Assembly: GCF_000300275.1 (NCBI RefSeq)
Contig: NZ_AMRN01000001.1
Coordinates: 620,001-684,000, forward strand
Direction of reading: 5' to 3'
DNA from: Thalassospira profundimaris WP0211
GTDB taxonomy: Bacteria > Pseudomonadota > Alphaproteobacteria > Rhodospirillales > Thalassospiraceae
DNA: 64,000 bases
Shown: positions 41,327-50,114 of the stretch, piece by piece
How positions within the stretch are numbered: the first letter of the stretch is position 1
How the letters are laid out: every line of letters starts with the position of its first letter
Made by a program: the position numbers and the translations under genes
The notes under the pieces: generated by a model
Told to the model about the DNA's origin: nothing
The model's database searches: none
What the model saw: only the letters and a program-made list of their open reading frames with translations

Positions 41327-41499
41327 TTTGGTCTCCGGCTGGCGACAAAGGTGCCTAACTAGTGTTCCGCTTGGCTTCCGGGATGGTAAGGATTAGGCTC
41401 GGAAACCAATTGTGTAAGGCGGTTCAGGAAGTCGGGCCAAACTAGGCCCTGACACTATGCCCGGGCGCAACAGATTGCCAGTTTGAAAATCGGAAATTT

Positions 41500-42348
41500 A
41501 TGCTATCCAAAGATCATAACCAAAACGAAACAAATATGCAAAGCTCGGATTCATCTGACAAACCCGGCCCAGACACGGCGACAGATGCGTCCGTCGAGGT
41601 TTCGCCTATTTCCGATTTCTGGCGCGCCCTGGCATTGCTGAGCCGTGTTCCGGTCAAGGGTATCGAGGATTTCCGCGCTGAGGTGATTGCAAGATCGGTC
41701 TGGTCTTGGCCGCTGGTTGGTTTGCTGCTGGCTGGTTTTGCCATGCTGCCGGCGATGCTGGTCTATTCCCTGACAGCCAACATCCTGATTTTTGCGATTG
41801 TCGCCTTGGCATGCATGGTTTTGTTGACCGGATCAATGCATGAAGATGGCATCGCGGATTGTGCTGACGGGTTTGGCGGCGGGTTTGAGCGGGCGCGCAA
41901 ACTTGAAATCATGCGCGACAGCCATATCGGTACATATGGGGTTGTTGCCCTGATCCTTTGTTTCGGCCTGCGTCTGATTTTGCTTTCTGCGGCGGGCGAT
42001 GCCGGGCAGGCAGCGATCCTGTTTCTGGTGATGGCAATAACATCACGGGCGGCAATGCCAGTGGTCATGCATATCCTGCCTCCGGCGCGCGCTGATGGTT
42101 TGGGCAAGGGGGCCGGAACGCCAAATGTGATGATGGTCGCTTTGGCTGTTGGCCTTGCTTTGATTCTGTCGCTTGTTTTATCGGGTCTATTTGCGACGAT
42201 GGCCATTCTTGTGGGCGGACTTTTGGCGGTTGGCCTTGTTGCGGCGGTCGCAAAATGGCAGATCGGTGGCCAGACCGGCGATGTCCTAGGCGCAACCCAG
42301 ATCGTGACCGAACTGTTTGTTGGTATCGCCTTTATTGCCGCCCTTTAG
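41500..42348 (+). CDS. cobS: Adenosylcobinamide-GDP ribazoletransferase (cobalamin synthase)
   Basis: A 282-residue membrane enzyme (CobS, called CobV in Pseudomonas) that joins adenosylcobinamide-GDP and alpha-ribazole. The conserved acidic motif HEDGIADCADGFGGGFERARKLEIMRDSHIGTYG at about residues 112-146 binds metal and substrate; the rest is mostly hydrophobic helices. The N-terminal 35 residues are hydrophilic and unconserved. ATG 41500 or 41536 could be the start; neither has a strong ribosome-binding site. Overlapping frames suggest coupling with the phosphatase gene that follows 31 bases later. Confidence 0.95.
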   Translation: MLSKDHNQNETNMQSSDSSDKPGPDTATDASVEVSPISDFWRALALLSRVPVKGIEDFRAEVIARSVWSWPLVGLLLAGFAMLPAMLVYSLTANILIFAIVALACMVLLTGSMHEDGIADCADGFGGGFERARKLEIMRDSHIGTYGVVALILCFGLRLILLSAAGDAGQAAILFLVMAITSRAAMPVVMHILPPARADGLGKGAGTPNVMMVALAVGLALILSLVLSGLFATMAILVGGLLAVGLVAAVAKWQIGGQTGDVLGATQIVTELFVGIAFIAAL

Positions 42349-42379
42349 ATTAACCAGGACAGCAACAAGAAGGAATGCC

Positions 42380-42991
42380 GTGAGCAGTTTGAAAATAACC
42401 CGCTGGTGGCTAGTGCGTCACGCCCCCGTCCAAAATCCGAAACGACTGGTCTATGGCCAAAGTGACATGCCTGCCGACCTTTCCGATGAAAAGGCACTGG
42501 CTGCCCTTGCCGGGCAACTGCCGGGTGATGCCGTCTGGGTGACCAGCCATCTGTCACGTACGCATGATACGGCGCGCAGTCTGCAGGCCTTCATGGACAA
42601 AGACGTAACGCCGCAGGCTGAAAGCGGCTTTGCCGAACAGCATTTTGGTGATTGGGAATTGCAGAACTGGAATGATTTGCCCAAGGGGGAAACAACACGT
42701 TTCTGGACCGACTTTGCCCGCCAACACCCCCCAAAGGGTGAAAGCTTTGCCGATGTGGTTGCCCGTGTCGGCCCGGTCTTTGGACGATTGAGTGCGGATT
42801 GGGCCGGGCGCGACATTGTCGCTGTCGTTCATGGCGGAACGGTGCGCGCCATGCTTGCCAATGCACTGGGTTTATCCCTTGAAACCGCATTGGCATTTCA
42901 TATCGACACGTTGGGTCTGACCACGCTTGAATATATCGACGGGGTCGACGAACCGGGCTGGCGCGTGACCGCTGTCAATCAGCGCTTCTAA
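42380..42991 (+). CDS. cobC: Histidine phosphatase, probable alpha-ribazole phosphatase
   Basis: A 203-residue histidine-phosphatase-superfamily enzyme. The phospho-acceptor is in WWLVRHAPVQNP (RHA instead of the common RHG), a second Arg is in SHLSRTHDTA, the acid in FGDWELQNW, and the second His in VVHGGTVRAMLANALG. Its place right after cobS suggests it removes phosphate from alpha-ribazole phosphate or from adenosylcobalamin phosphate. I use GTG 42380, preceded by AAGGAAT; the longer ATG frame starts inside cobS and adds 21 unlikely residues. The cobC role is by context. Confidence 0.85.
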   Translation: MSSLKITRWWLVRHAPVQNPKRLVYGQSDMPADLSDEKALAALAGQLPGDAVWVTSHLSRTHDTARSLQAFMDKDVTPQAESGFAEQHFGDWELQNWNDLPKGETTRFWTDFARQHPPKGESFADVVARVGPVFGRLSADWAGRDIVAVVHGGTVRAMLANALGLSLETALAFHIDTLGLTTLEYIDGVDEPGWRVTAVNQRF

Positions 42992-43011
42992 GGAGCTTAC
43001 GGGGTGTTCCG

Positions 43012-43917
43012 TCAGGCAGAGGCCAGCTCGATATCCGATGCCATGTCATCAAGGGCATGTTCTGCCAGATAGCGGTCAACCATATCCGGGTTCAGATCAT
43101 GCTTTTCGCAGATGTCGAAAACGTCGCGAAGATAGGCCTGATAATAGGGCACCGGACGGCTGCGTGATTTGCTTCGCAATTTGGCAACATTCGGGAAATC
43201 ACTGGCAAAGGATGCGTTTTCGATTACCTGTATGATGGTGTCATCAATAATGGCAGCCGGCATCCCGCAATAAGTCTTGCCGCAAGCAGACAACATCTTG
43301 CTGGCAGTCGGAACAGAAATGCCCGGCTGGGAAAGCAGCTCGTTCAACTCGTCCTGTCCGAAATCCGAGATCGACATCAGGGTAACCAAGGTCGGCATAT
43401 CGCGCACAAGCAACGACAGGGCATTGACGCGAATGCCGCGTTCATGGGACCAGATGATGGTTGCGATTACACCCTTTGAGGCATCCTCGGCAAAGATGTC
43501 ACGCACATCGCGCCGTGCCAGAGTGATCTCGCCATCGGTTGCGTGCTGTTCAAGAAAATCCTGAAATGACCGATCAGGACTGTTCAGACGGTCCAGCAAT
43601 CCCAGCCACATGTCCTTGCGAGACGATGTGGTCCAGGTTGGCGCGTTCATCTGTCGGATTTTGGATAGGTGAGAACGTATTGCCATTGGTCTTGAAAAAT
43701 CCAGATTACCCCAAGAGTTTCGGTGCAGTATTTCCTGCAGCCAGCCGGGTGATGTGTCTATATCCCGGGTTTTCGCCAGATTGCGGATTGTTCCGTCTTT
43801 AGGGTCAGGACCTATTAATTTGGTTTGAATGGTTAAACAGATTTGTGCGGATACGCGGAGTAAAGCCGACGGAAGATATTTATCTTTCAAGGTTTTACGA
43901 CAAAGTAGCCCGTGCAA
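43012..43917 (-). CDS. Unknown protein whose 5' end overlaps a palindromic repeat
   Basis: An open frame of 301 codons with no family I recognise. From about residue 40 it looks like a genuine soluble protein (ISDFGQDELNELLSQPG, then SVPTASKMLSACGKTYCG and PAAIIDDTIIQVI, a pattern faintly like helix-hairpin-helix DNA-repair folds, too weak to name). The first 39 codons lie inside the inverted-repeat element at 43800-44066, so the natural start was probably lost or replaced when the element arrived. In-frame ATGs at 43686 and 43650 are alternatives but lack ribosome-binding sites. May be a pseudogene-in-progress. Confidence 0.6.
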   Translation of the reverse strand: MHGLLCRKTLKDKYLPSALLRVSAQICLTIQTKLIGPDPKDGTIRNLAKTRDIDTSPGWLQEILHRNSWGNLDFSRPMAIRSHLSKIRQMNAPTWTTSSRKDMWLGLLDRLNSPDRSFQDFLEQHATDGEITLARRDVRDIFAEDASKGVIATIIWSHERGIRVNALSLLVRDMPTLVTLMSISDFGQDELNELLSQPGISVPTASKMLSACGKTYCGMPAAIIDDTIIQVIENASFASDFPNVAKLRSKSRSRPVPYYQAYLRDVFDICEKHDLNPDMVDRYLAEHALDDMASDIELASA

Positions 43918-44066
43918 ATCCGATTAATCCGAAGGACAGACGTTATATTTGCAAACTCCAGCGTCAAATCCCTTGTGCGGGATACCACCCCGCCCCGCGG
44001 GCTTTTCCTTGGAATTCGCAAATATAACGTCTGCCATTCAAATCAAATTAATAGGTCCTGACCCTA
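43800..44066. repeat. Palindromic REP/MITE-like element
   Basis: Outer arms of 32 bases (43801-43832 and 44034-44065) are reverse complements with one mismatch and begin AGGGTCAGGACCTATTAATT. Inside, a 16-base pair (CAGACGTTATATTTGC at 43937-43952 with its complement at 44018-44033) continues the right arm without a gap, whereas the left arm is interrupted by about 104 extra bases. There is no transposase. The GGGTCAGGACC-type end resembles repeats I associate with REP-linked tyrosine transposases. The whole segment is 267 bases and could have been copied or moved as a unit. Confidence 0.75.
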
Positions 44067-44211
44067 GTTCCAGCGCAACGGTTTGATGTTGGCTGAAATG
44101 GTATGACCTCTCAAGCAGACAATTCTTACAAATACTGACCTTCCGATTAGGGTGGGGTGGTAGCGAAGGGTTAAGCGCCGAGAATGACCTTTGGCATTTT
44201 TGGCAAACCTG

Positions 44212-44383
44212 CTAGGTTCGGCGCATCGTTCGGTGATGGGAAATCGGTGCAAGGCCGATGCTGCCCCCGCAACTGTATCGGGTTGGGAGATCCGGGTCGG
44301 TGCCAACGCGCCAGACCAGCCACCGGGAAACCGGGAAGGCGGATCGCTTTCATGCCCGCAGCCAGGAAACCTGCCGAAGGTGT
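44212..44383 (+). promoter_or_regulatory. Cobalamin riboswitch
   Basis: The aptamer core is unmistakable: GATGGGAAATCGGTGCAAG near 44235-44253, GCTGCCCCCGCAACTG at 44260-44275, a CCAGACCAGCCACCGGG arm near 44311-44327, and the B12 box GCAGCCAGGAAACCTGCC at 44358-44375. The closing P1 helix pairs TTCGGC (44217-44222) with GCCGAA (44373-44378). It sits 70 bases before cobU, so AdoCbl binding should lower expression of cobU-cobW-cobN. A following GTCAC/GTGAC stem near 44382-44404 may belong to the expression platform; with no T-run, control is probably at translation initiation. Confidence 0.97.
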
Positions 44384-44450
44384 CACTATTCGAAGGAAGG
44401 TGACGACGCAATCGGGCCTCGGTGGGAGGCCATGGCGAGGAACAAACGGG

Positions 44451-44990
44451 ATGACCCAGACTTTACCCCCTGAAAGCCCCTCTGGCGGGACGCATCTGAT
44501 CCTTGGCGGGGCGCGATCCGGCAAAAGCCGGTTTGCCGAAAACATCATCAATCAGGCGGGCGGTGGCACATATATCGCAACCGGGCGTGCCTGGGATGAC
44601 GAAATGGCCAACCGCATAGATCGTCACAAACAATCACGCGGCGATCTTTGGCAGACAGTGGAAGAACCGCTCGAGCTTTGTTTGGCGCTGCAGACCTATA
44701 ATGTCACAGGCGGCAAGCCGGTTCTGGTTGATTGTCTGACCTTGTGGCTGACCAACCTGATGCTTGAAGACCGCGACATTGATGCCGAGATCGCAGCTCT
44801 TTGTGACCTGCTGCCGACCCTTGATGTGCCGGTGCTTTTTGTCTCAAACGAGGTTGGCTTTGGCATCGTGCCGGAAAATGCGATGGCGCGGGCCTTTCGC
44901 GATCACGCCGGACGCCTGCATCAACGCATTGCCGAGATTGCAGACAAGGTCACCCTTGTGGTGGCCGGCATTCCGATGCCGGTCAAATAG
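44451..44990 (+). CDS. cobU: Adenosylcobinamide kinase / adenosylcobinamide-phosphate guanylyltransferase
   Basis: A 179-residue enzyme (CobU, called CobP in Pseudomonas) that phosphorylates adenosylcobinamide and adds GMP. It has the P-loop LILGGARSGKSRFAE, VDCLTLWLTNLML with the metal-binding Asp, and VSNEVGFGIVPENAMARAFRDHAG with the guanylylated-His region. ATG 44451 follows GCGAGGAAC by about nine bases. The same frame stays open upstream through the riboswitch, but that part is not protein. First gene under the riboswitch. Confidence 0.95.
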   Translation: MTQTLPPESPSGGTHLILGGARSGKSRFAENIINQAGGGTYIATGRAWDDEMANRIDRHKQSRGDLWQTVEEPLELCLALQTYNVTGGKPVLVDCLTLWLTNLMLEDRDIDAEIAALCDLLPTLDVPVLFVSNEVGFGIVPENAMARAFRDHAGRLHQRIAEIADKVTLVVAGIPMPVK

Positions 44991-45024
44991 TAACATAAAG
45001 AATTGAATTTTAAGGATTTCAGAA

Positions 45025-46065
45025 ATGGCACAATTGGGCAAAATCCCGGCAACCGTCATTACCGGTTTTCTGGGCGCCGGCAAAACAACCATGATCCGCA
45101 ACATGCTGGAAAATGCCAATGGCAAACGCATTGCGCTGATCATCAATGAATTCGGCGATCTGGGTGTTGATCGCGGCATTATCAATGGCTGTGGCATCGA
45201 AGGCTGCGAAGAGGATGATGTTGTTGAGCTGGCCAATGGTTGTATCTGCTGCACCGTGGCTGATGACTTCCTGCCTACCATCCAGGGGCTGATTGATCGC
45301 GATACACCGCCTGATCATATCGTGATCGAAACATCTGGTCTTGCCCTGCCAAAGCCGCTGGTAAAGGCGTTTAACTGGCCAGAAGTCCGGTCGCGTGTGA
45401 CCGTTGATGGTGTTGTGGCGGTTCTTGATGGCGCTGCCCTGCGTGATGGGCTGTTTGCCCATGACCATCACGCGGTACAGGCGCAGCGCGAAGCAGACGA
45501 AAATCTTGATCATGAAAGCCCGCTTGAAGAACTGTTCGAAGAACAGCTCCACTGTGCGGATATGGTGGTTCTGAACAAGACGGACCTTTTGACCGATGCC
45601 GAACGCAGCAAGGTCGAAGCTGACATCCGTGCAGAGCTGAAAAAGCCGTCGGTCAAGATTATCGCGACCGAACATTCCCGGGTTGAAAATGCCATCCTGC
45701 TTGGTCTGGGGGCTGCCGCCGAGGATGACCTTGATAGTCGCCCAAGCCATCATGACGATGGCCACGAACATGATCACGACGATTTCGACAGTTTTGTTGT
45801 CTCGCTTGATGCGATCAGTGATCCGGCCAACCTTGAAAAGCGCCTGATTGATGTCGTGCGTCAGTTTGACGTGCTGCGCATCAAGGGATTCCTTGATGTG
45901 CCGGGCAAACCGATGCGCCATGTGGTTCAGGGTGTTGGTGAACGTTTTCAGCGCTATTTCGACCGTCCGTGGGCCGATGGCGAAACGCGCCGGTCGGAAC
46001 TGGTGGTGATTGGCCTGCATGGTCTGGATCGCGCTGTGATCGAGGCTGCCATCAAGGCCGCCTGA
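45025..46065 (+). CDS. cobW: CobW-type GTPase / metallochaperone
   Basis: A 346-residue G3E-family GTPase. Walker A is ITGFLGAGKTTMIRNML; the metal-binding CxCC is in ELANGCICCTVADDF (about residues 71-85); the base-recognition NKTD is in VVLNKTDLLTD. The C-terminal domain begins after an insertion rich in His and Asp (SHHDDGHEHDHDDF, about 245-258). CobW is thought to bring Co2+ to the chelatase, and it stands between cobU and cobN under the same riboswitch, which supports that role. Spacing to cobU is 34 bases. Confidence 0.95.
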   Translation: MAQLGKIPATVITGFLGAGKTTMIRNMLENANGKRIALIINEFGDLGVDRGIINGCGIEGCEEDDVVELANGCICCTVADDFLPTIQGLIDRDTPPDHIVIETSGLALPKPLVKAFNWPEVRSRVTVDGVVAVLDGAALRDGLFAHDHHAVQAQREADENLDHESPLEELFEEQLHCADMVVLNKTDLLTDAERSKVEADIRAELKKPSVKIIATEHSRVENAILLGLGAAAEDDLDSRPSHHDDGHEHDHDDFDSFVVSLDAISDPANLEKRLIDVVRQFDVLRIKGFLDVPGKPMRHVVQGVGERFQRYFDRPWADGETRRSELVVIGLHGLDRAVIEAAIKAA

Positions 46066-46089
46066 TCCAATTTAATCTGATCAAGCCAC

Positions 46090-46123
46090 CTGAAACCGGA
46101 TGCTAAAAATCATCCGGTTTCAG
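46090..46123 (+). other. Strong hairpin between cobW and cobN
   Basis: A perfect 13-bp stem (CTGAAACCGGATG at 46090-46102 with its complement at 46111-46123) and 8-base loop, 24 bases after the cobW stop. No T-run follows, so it may attenuate or stabilise rather than end transcription before cobN. Confidence 0.6.
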
Positions 46124-46163
46124 CCTGTTTGAAGACCAAACGCACAAGGATACGGATCGCGCG

Positions 46164-49100
46164 ATGCATCTATTGGCAGCCCAGCCCGGAATGGTCACTG
46201 ACGGCAGTGAGGCCGTCGACCTTGGACAGCAACCCGGCGATGTGGTGATCCTGTCTGCGGCCGAGTCTGAACTGGCTTGTCTTGCCGGGGCACAAGGGCG
46301 GCTGGTCGATGCATTTGGCGACGAAACCCCGTCACTGCGTCTGGCAAGTTTGCTGCAGTTTGGCCACAACATGTCGGTCGATCTTTATATCGACGATGTT
46401 CTATCCGACGCCAAATTCATCATCGTGCGCATTCTGGGCGGGCGCGGTTATTGGGATTATGGTATCGAACAATTGGTTGCCCTTGCACGTGCCAAGGACA
46501 TTCCATTGGTCCTGTTGCCCGGTGATGATCAACCCGATGCGGAGCTTCTGACGCTTTCGACCGTCAAGGGGCGCGAATATCAGAACATCTGGCGCTATCT
46601 GATCGAAGGCGGACCGCAAAATTCCGAGAATTTACTTCGTCTTATATATGAAAAGTTAAATTCAAGCGTGAACTGGAACTGGTCACCGGCGGCCCCGCTG
46701 GTCAAGGCCGGGGGCTATTGGCCGGGAAAATCACAGGCAAGCCTTGATGAAATCCGGGTTAACTGGATTGAAAATCAACCAGTTACGCCGATCATCTTCT
46801 ATCGTTCACTGGTACAGGCCGCCAATCTGGATGTTATTGACGCGCTGGTTGAGGAACTGGTTTCCAATGGTCTGAATCCATTGCCAATTTTTGTCGCCAG
46901 TCTCAAGGATCCGTTGGCTGCGGCATTGGTCGAGGACTGGCTGGCGGAAACCAGTGCGGATTTGATCCTTAATACCACTGGATTTGCGATATCTGTTCCG
47001 GGGTCAGAACGAAAAAATGGTCCGTTTGACGCGGTCGATGCCCCGGTCTTTCAGGTGGTGTTCTCAGGCGGTGGCGAAGAGGCCTGGCGTGAAGGTGTGA
47101 ATGGTCTGGCCGCGCGAGACATTGCGATGAATGTGGCGCTTCCCGAGGTGGATGGCCGTATCCTTTCACGTGCGGTGTCGTTCAAGGGATCGGCGGGAAA
47201 AGACGAGCTGACCCAGATTGATTTGGTGAAATACATCCCGGTGCGTGATCGCGTGGCCTTTACCGCCAAACTTGCGGCCAATTGGGTGCGGTTGCGCAGA
47301 ACTGACACCAGCGCGCGCAAGGTGGCGATGGTCATGGCGAACTATCCCAACAAGGATGCGCGTCTTGGCAACGGGGTCGGGCTGGATACCCCGGCAGGGA
47401 TGATCGAAACACTGCGTGCCATGCAGGGCGAAGGATATGGCGTAAAGGGTCTGCCACAGGATGGCGATGCGCTGATTGCCGCGATCAAGGCCGGGCCGAC
47501 CAACGATTTCAAATCACTAGCCGGTCGCGAAATTCGCGTGACCCTGCCGCGAAACGAGTATCAAAAGGCGTTTGATGGCCTGCCGCAAACCATCCGCGAT
47601 CAGGTGTTCGAGGCCTGGGGTGATCCGACAAAGGATCCGTTCTATCTGGCAGATCGGGATGCCTTTGCGCTTTCGATCCTGCCACTTGGCAATGTGGTGG
47701 TCGGGTTGCAGCCCGCGCGCGGCTATAACATTGATCCGCTTGAAAGCTATCACTCGCCCGATCTGGTGCCGCCGCACAACTATTTTGCCTTTTATATCTG
47801 GCTGCGTCATGTGTTTGGCGTCGATGCCATCATTCATTTTGGCAAGCACGGCAATATGGAATGGCTGCCGGGCAAGTCACTGGCCCTGTCCGAGGATTGC
47901 TTCCCGGAGGCCGTTTTTGGTCCGACCCCGCATTTCTATCCGTTCATTGTCAATGACCCGGGCGAAGGTACCCAGGCCAAGCGCCGGGCACAGGCAGTGA
48001 TCCTGGATCATTTGACCCCGCCTTTGACCCGGGCGGAAAGCTATGGCCCGCTCAAGGATCTCGAGGCGCTGGTCGATGAATATTACGATGCGGCTGCGGT
48101 TGATCCGCGCCGTCTTGTGATCCTCAAACGCGACATCCTAGAACTGGCGATCCGCATCGGCCTGGACCGTGATTGCGGTATCGAGCCCGACGAGGACGAA
48201 GAAAGCGCGCTTGCCAAGCTTGATAACTATCTGTGCGAGCTCAAGGAACTTCAGATCCGTGATGGTCTGCATATTTATGGCAAGGCGCCTGAGGGTGACC
48301 TTCTGACCGATCTTCTGGTCGCACTGGCACGCTTGCCGCGCGGGTCAGACAGTGGACCAAAGGCATCCCTGCATCGCGCGATTGCCAAGGATATCCTTGA
48401 TGATCCGGCCTTCGATCCGCTTGATTGTGCCTTTGCCGAATTCTGGCCGGGGGCCAAGCCCGAAATTCTCGCGCATTATGACGGCGAAGATATCGGACCA
48501 TGGCGCACCACCGGCGATACCGTGGAACGGATCGAGCTTTTGGCACGTGACTTGGTCAAGGGAACGGTGAAGGCTGATCCGGCGTGGTCGGCCGTCTGTG
48601 ACGTAATTTCTGATATCGAAACGACTATTCGCCCGGCAGTTGTTGGTTGCGGCCCGGCTGAGATCGAGGGTCTTTTGCGTGGCCTTGCCGGCAAGTTCGT
48701 CGAACCTGGCCCGTCCGGTGCCCCGACCCGTGGCCGCCCGGATGTGCTGCCGACCGGCCGGAATTTCTATTCGGTTGATACCCGTACCGTCCCGACCCCG
48801 GCTGCTTGGCAATTGGGGTGGAAGTCGGCCGAGTTGCTTCTGGAACGTCACGTGCAGGATCACGGCGAATGGCCAAGCGCGCTTGGCTTGTCTGTCTGGG
48901 GAACCAGCAACATGCGCACCGGTGGTGATGATATTGCACAGGCGTTGGCCCTGATGGGTGTGCGCCCGACCTGGGATAGTGCATCACGCCGGGTGACCGG
49001 TTTTGAAATCATGCCAGCATCTGTGCTGGGCCGACCGCGTGTTGATGTCACCTTGCGCATTTCCGGCTTCTTCCGCGATGCTTTTCCGGGCCTGATTGAT

Positions 49101-49928
49101 CTGTTTGACAGTGCGGTACGCTCGGTGGCCGGGCAAACCGATGAGCCAGATGACCTCAATCCGATTGCCGTCCGGATAAGGGCCGAAACCGAGAAACTTC
49201 GCGCTAAGGGAATGGACGCGGATCAGGCGGCCAGACAGGCTGGATTCCGGGTGTTTGGCTCCAAACCGGGGGCCTATGGGGCCGGTTTGCAGGCGATGAT
49301 TGACGAAAAACTCTGGGATGACGAAGACGATCTTGCTGATGCCTACCTTGCCTGGGGCAGTTATGCTTATGGCAATGGCGCCGAGGGCACGGCGGCACGT
49401 GATCTGTTCGAAACCCGGCTTTCGAAGGTTGATGCGATTGTCCACAATCAGGATAATCGCGAACATGATTTGCTGGATTCCGATGACTATTATCAGTTCG
49501 AAGGCGGAATGACATCTGCTGTGCGCAGTCTGTCAGGCAAACAGCCCACAGTTTATCACAGTGATCATTCCCGCCCGGAAAGCCCGAAAATCCGCACCCT
49601 GGAAGAGGAAATCGCCCGTGTCGTTCGGGCGCGTGTCGTGAACCCCAAATGGATCAAGGGTGTGATGCGCCATGGCTACAAGGGCGCGTTCGAGATGGCG
49701 GCAACAGTCGATTATCTGTTTGCCTTTGCCGCCACCGCGCGCTGCGTTGCCGATCATCACTTTGATCTGGTCTATGATGCCTATCTGGGCGATGCCGAGG
49801 TGCGCGATTTTATCGCCGATCATAATCCCGATGCGTTGCAAGATATCAAGGACCGCCTGAGTGAAGCGATCGACCGTGGGCTGTGGCAGCCGCGTCGCAA
49901 CAGTGTTTCCGTCGATCTGGGACTGTAA
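46164..49928 (+). CDS. cobN: Cobaltochelatase large subunit CobN
   Basis: A 1254-residue subunit, normal for CobN, that binds hydrogenobyrinate a,c-diamide and inserts Co2+ with an AAA+ pair (CobS/CobT of the chelatase). Recognisable blocks are RILGGRGYWDYGIEQLVALA, NYPNKDARLGNGVGLDTPAGMIE, HNYFAFYIWLRHVFGVDAIIHFGKHGNMEWLPGK, SVWGTSNMRTGGDDIAQALALMGVRPTWD and GYKGAFEMAATVDYLFAFAATA. The AAA+ subunits are not in this window. Its presence with CbiX and CbiD is unusual: either a late-insertion route also exists, or this subunit has another use. Confidence 0.96.
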   Translation: MHLLAAQPGMVTDGSEAVDLGQQPGDVVILSAAESELACLAGAQGRLVDAFGDETPSLRLASLLQFGHNMSVDLYIDDVLSDAKFIIVRILGGRGYWDYGIEQLVALARAKDIPLVLLPGDDQPDAELLTLSTVKGREYQNIWRYLIEGGPQNSENLLRLIYEKLNSSVNWNWSPAAPLVKAGGYWPGKSQASLDEIRVNWIENQPVTPIIFYRSLVQAANLDVIDALVEELVSNGLNPLPIFVASLKDPLAAALVEDWLAETSADLILNTTGFAISVPGSERKNGPFDAVDAPVFQVVFSGGGEEAWREGVNGLAARDIAMNVALPEVDGRILSRAVSFKGSAGKDELTQIDLVKYIPVRDRVAFTAKLAANWVRLRRTDTSARKVAMVMANYPNKDARLGNGVGLDTPAGMIETLRAMQGEGYGVKGLPQDGDALIAAIKAGPTNDFKSLAGREIRVTLPRNEYQKAFDGLPQTIRDQVFEAWGDPTKDPFYLADRDAFALSILPLGNVVVGLQPARGYNIDPLESYHSPDLVPPHNYFAFYIWLRHVFGVDAIIHFGKHGNMEWLPGKSLALSEDCFPEAVFGPTPHFYPFIVNDPGEGTQAKRRAQAVILDHLTPPLTRAESYGPLKDLEALVDEYYDAAAVDPRRLVILKRDILELAIRIGLDRDCGIEPDEDEESALAKLDNYLCELKELQIRDGLHIYGKAPEGDLLTDLLVALARLPRGSDSGPKASLHRAIAKDILDDPAFDPLDCAFAEFWPGAKPEILAHYDGEDIGPWRTTGDTVERIELLARDLVKGTVKADPAWSAVCDVISDIETTIRPAVVGCGPAEIEGLLRGLAGKFVEPGPSGAPTRGRPDVLPTGRNFYSVDTRTVPTPAAWQLGWKSAELLLERHVQDHGEWPSALGLSVWGTSNMRTGGDDIAQALALMGVRPTWDSASRRVTGFEIMPASVLGRPRVDVTLRISGFFRDAFPGLIDLFDSAVRSVAGQTDEPDDLNPIAVRIRAETEKLRAKGMDADQAARQAGFRVFGSKPGAYGAGLQAMIDEKLWDDEDDLADAYLAWGSYAYGNGAEGTAARDLFETRLSKVDAIVHNQDNREHDLLDSDDYYQFEGGMTSAVRSLSGKQPTVYHSDHSRPESPKIRTLEEEIARVVRARVVNPKWIKGVMRHGYKGAFEMAATVDYLFAFAATARCVADHHFDLVYDAYLGDAEVRDFIADHNPDALQDIKDRLSEAIDRGLWQPRRNSVSVDLGL

Positions 49929-50114
49929 TGCGTCAACTGTTGCTTGTTATTGGAATCACGGGAATTTTACCGTCGGAACAAACCGGGCAGTTGAAACGTT
50001 ACGTTTTCGCACCATATCTCAATTAACCAACTGTCAATAAGTTGTGAGGGACGGGGCACCCCTATCGGATCGCCTGCATGGGAAGCAGGTTGATTGAACA
50101 GATCGGAGGCCGCG

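Noticed and set aside
43012-43686. Naming the unknown protein a DNA glycosylase
   Set aside because: The VPTASKMLSACG and IIDDTI pattern is only faintly like helix-hairpin-helix enzymes; too weak to support a function.
44184-44450. Long N-terminal extension of CobU
   Set aside because: The open frame runs through the riboswitch aptamer; CobU proteins start at the MTQTLPPE position, and a ribosome-binding site precedes ATG 44451.
44432-44473. A 13-codon leader peptide ORF overlapping the cobU start
   Set aside because: GGGAGG is only two bases from its ATG, and nothing else supports it.
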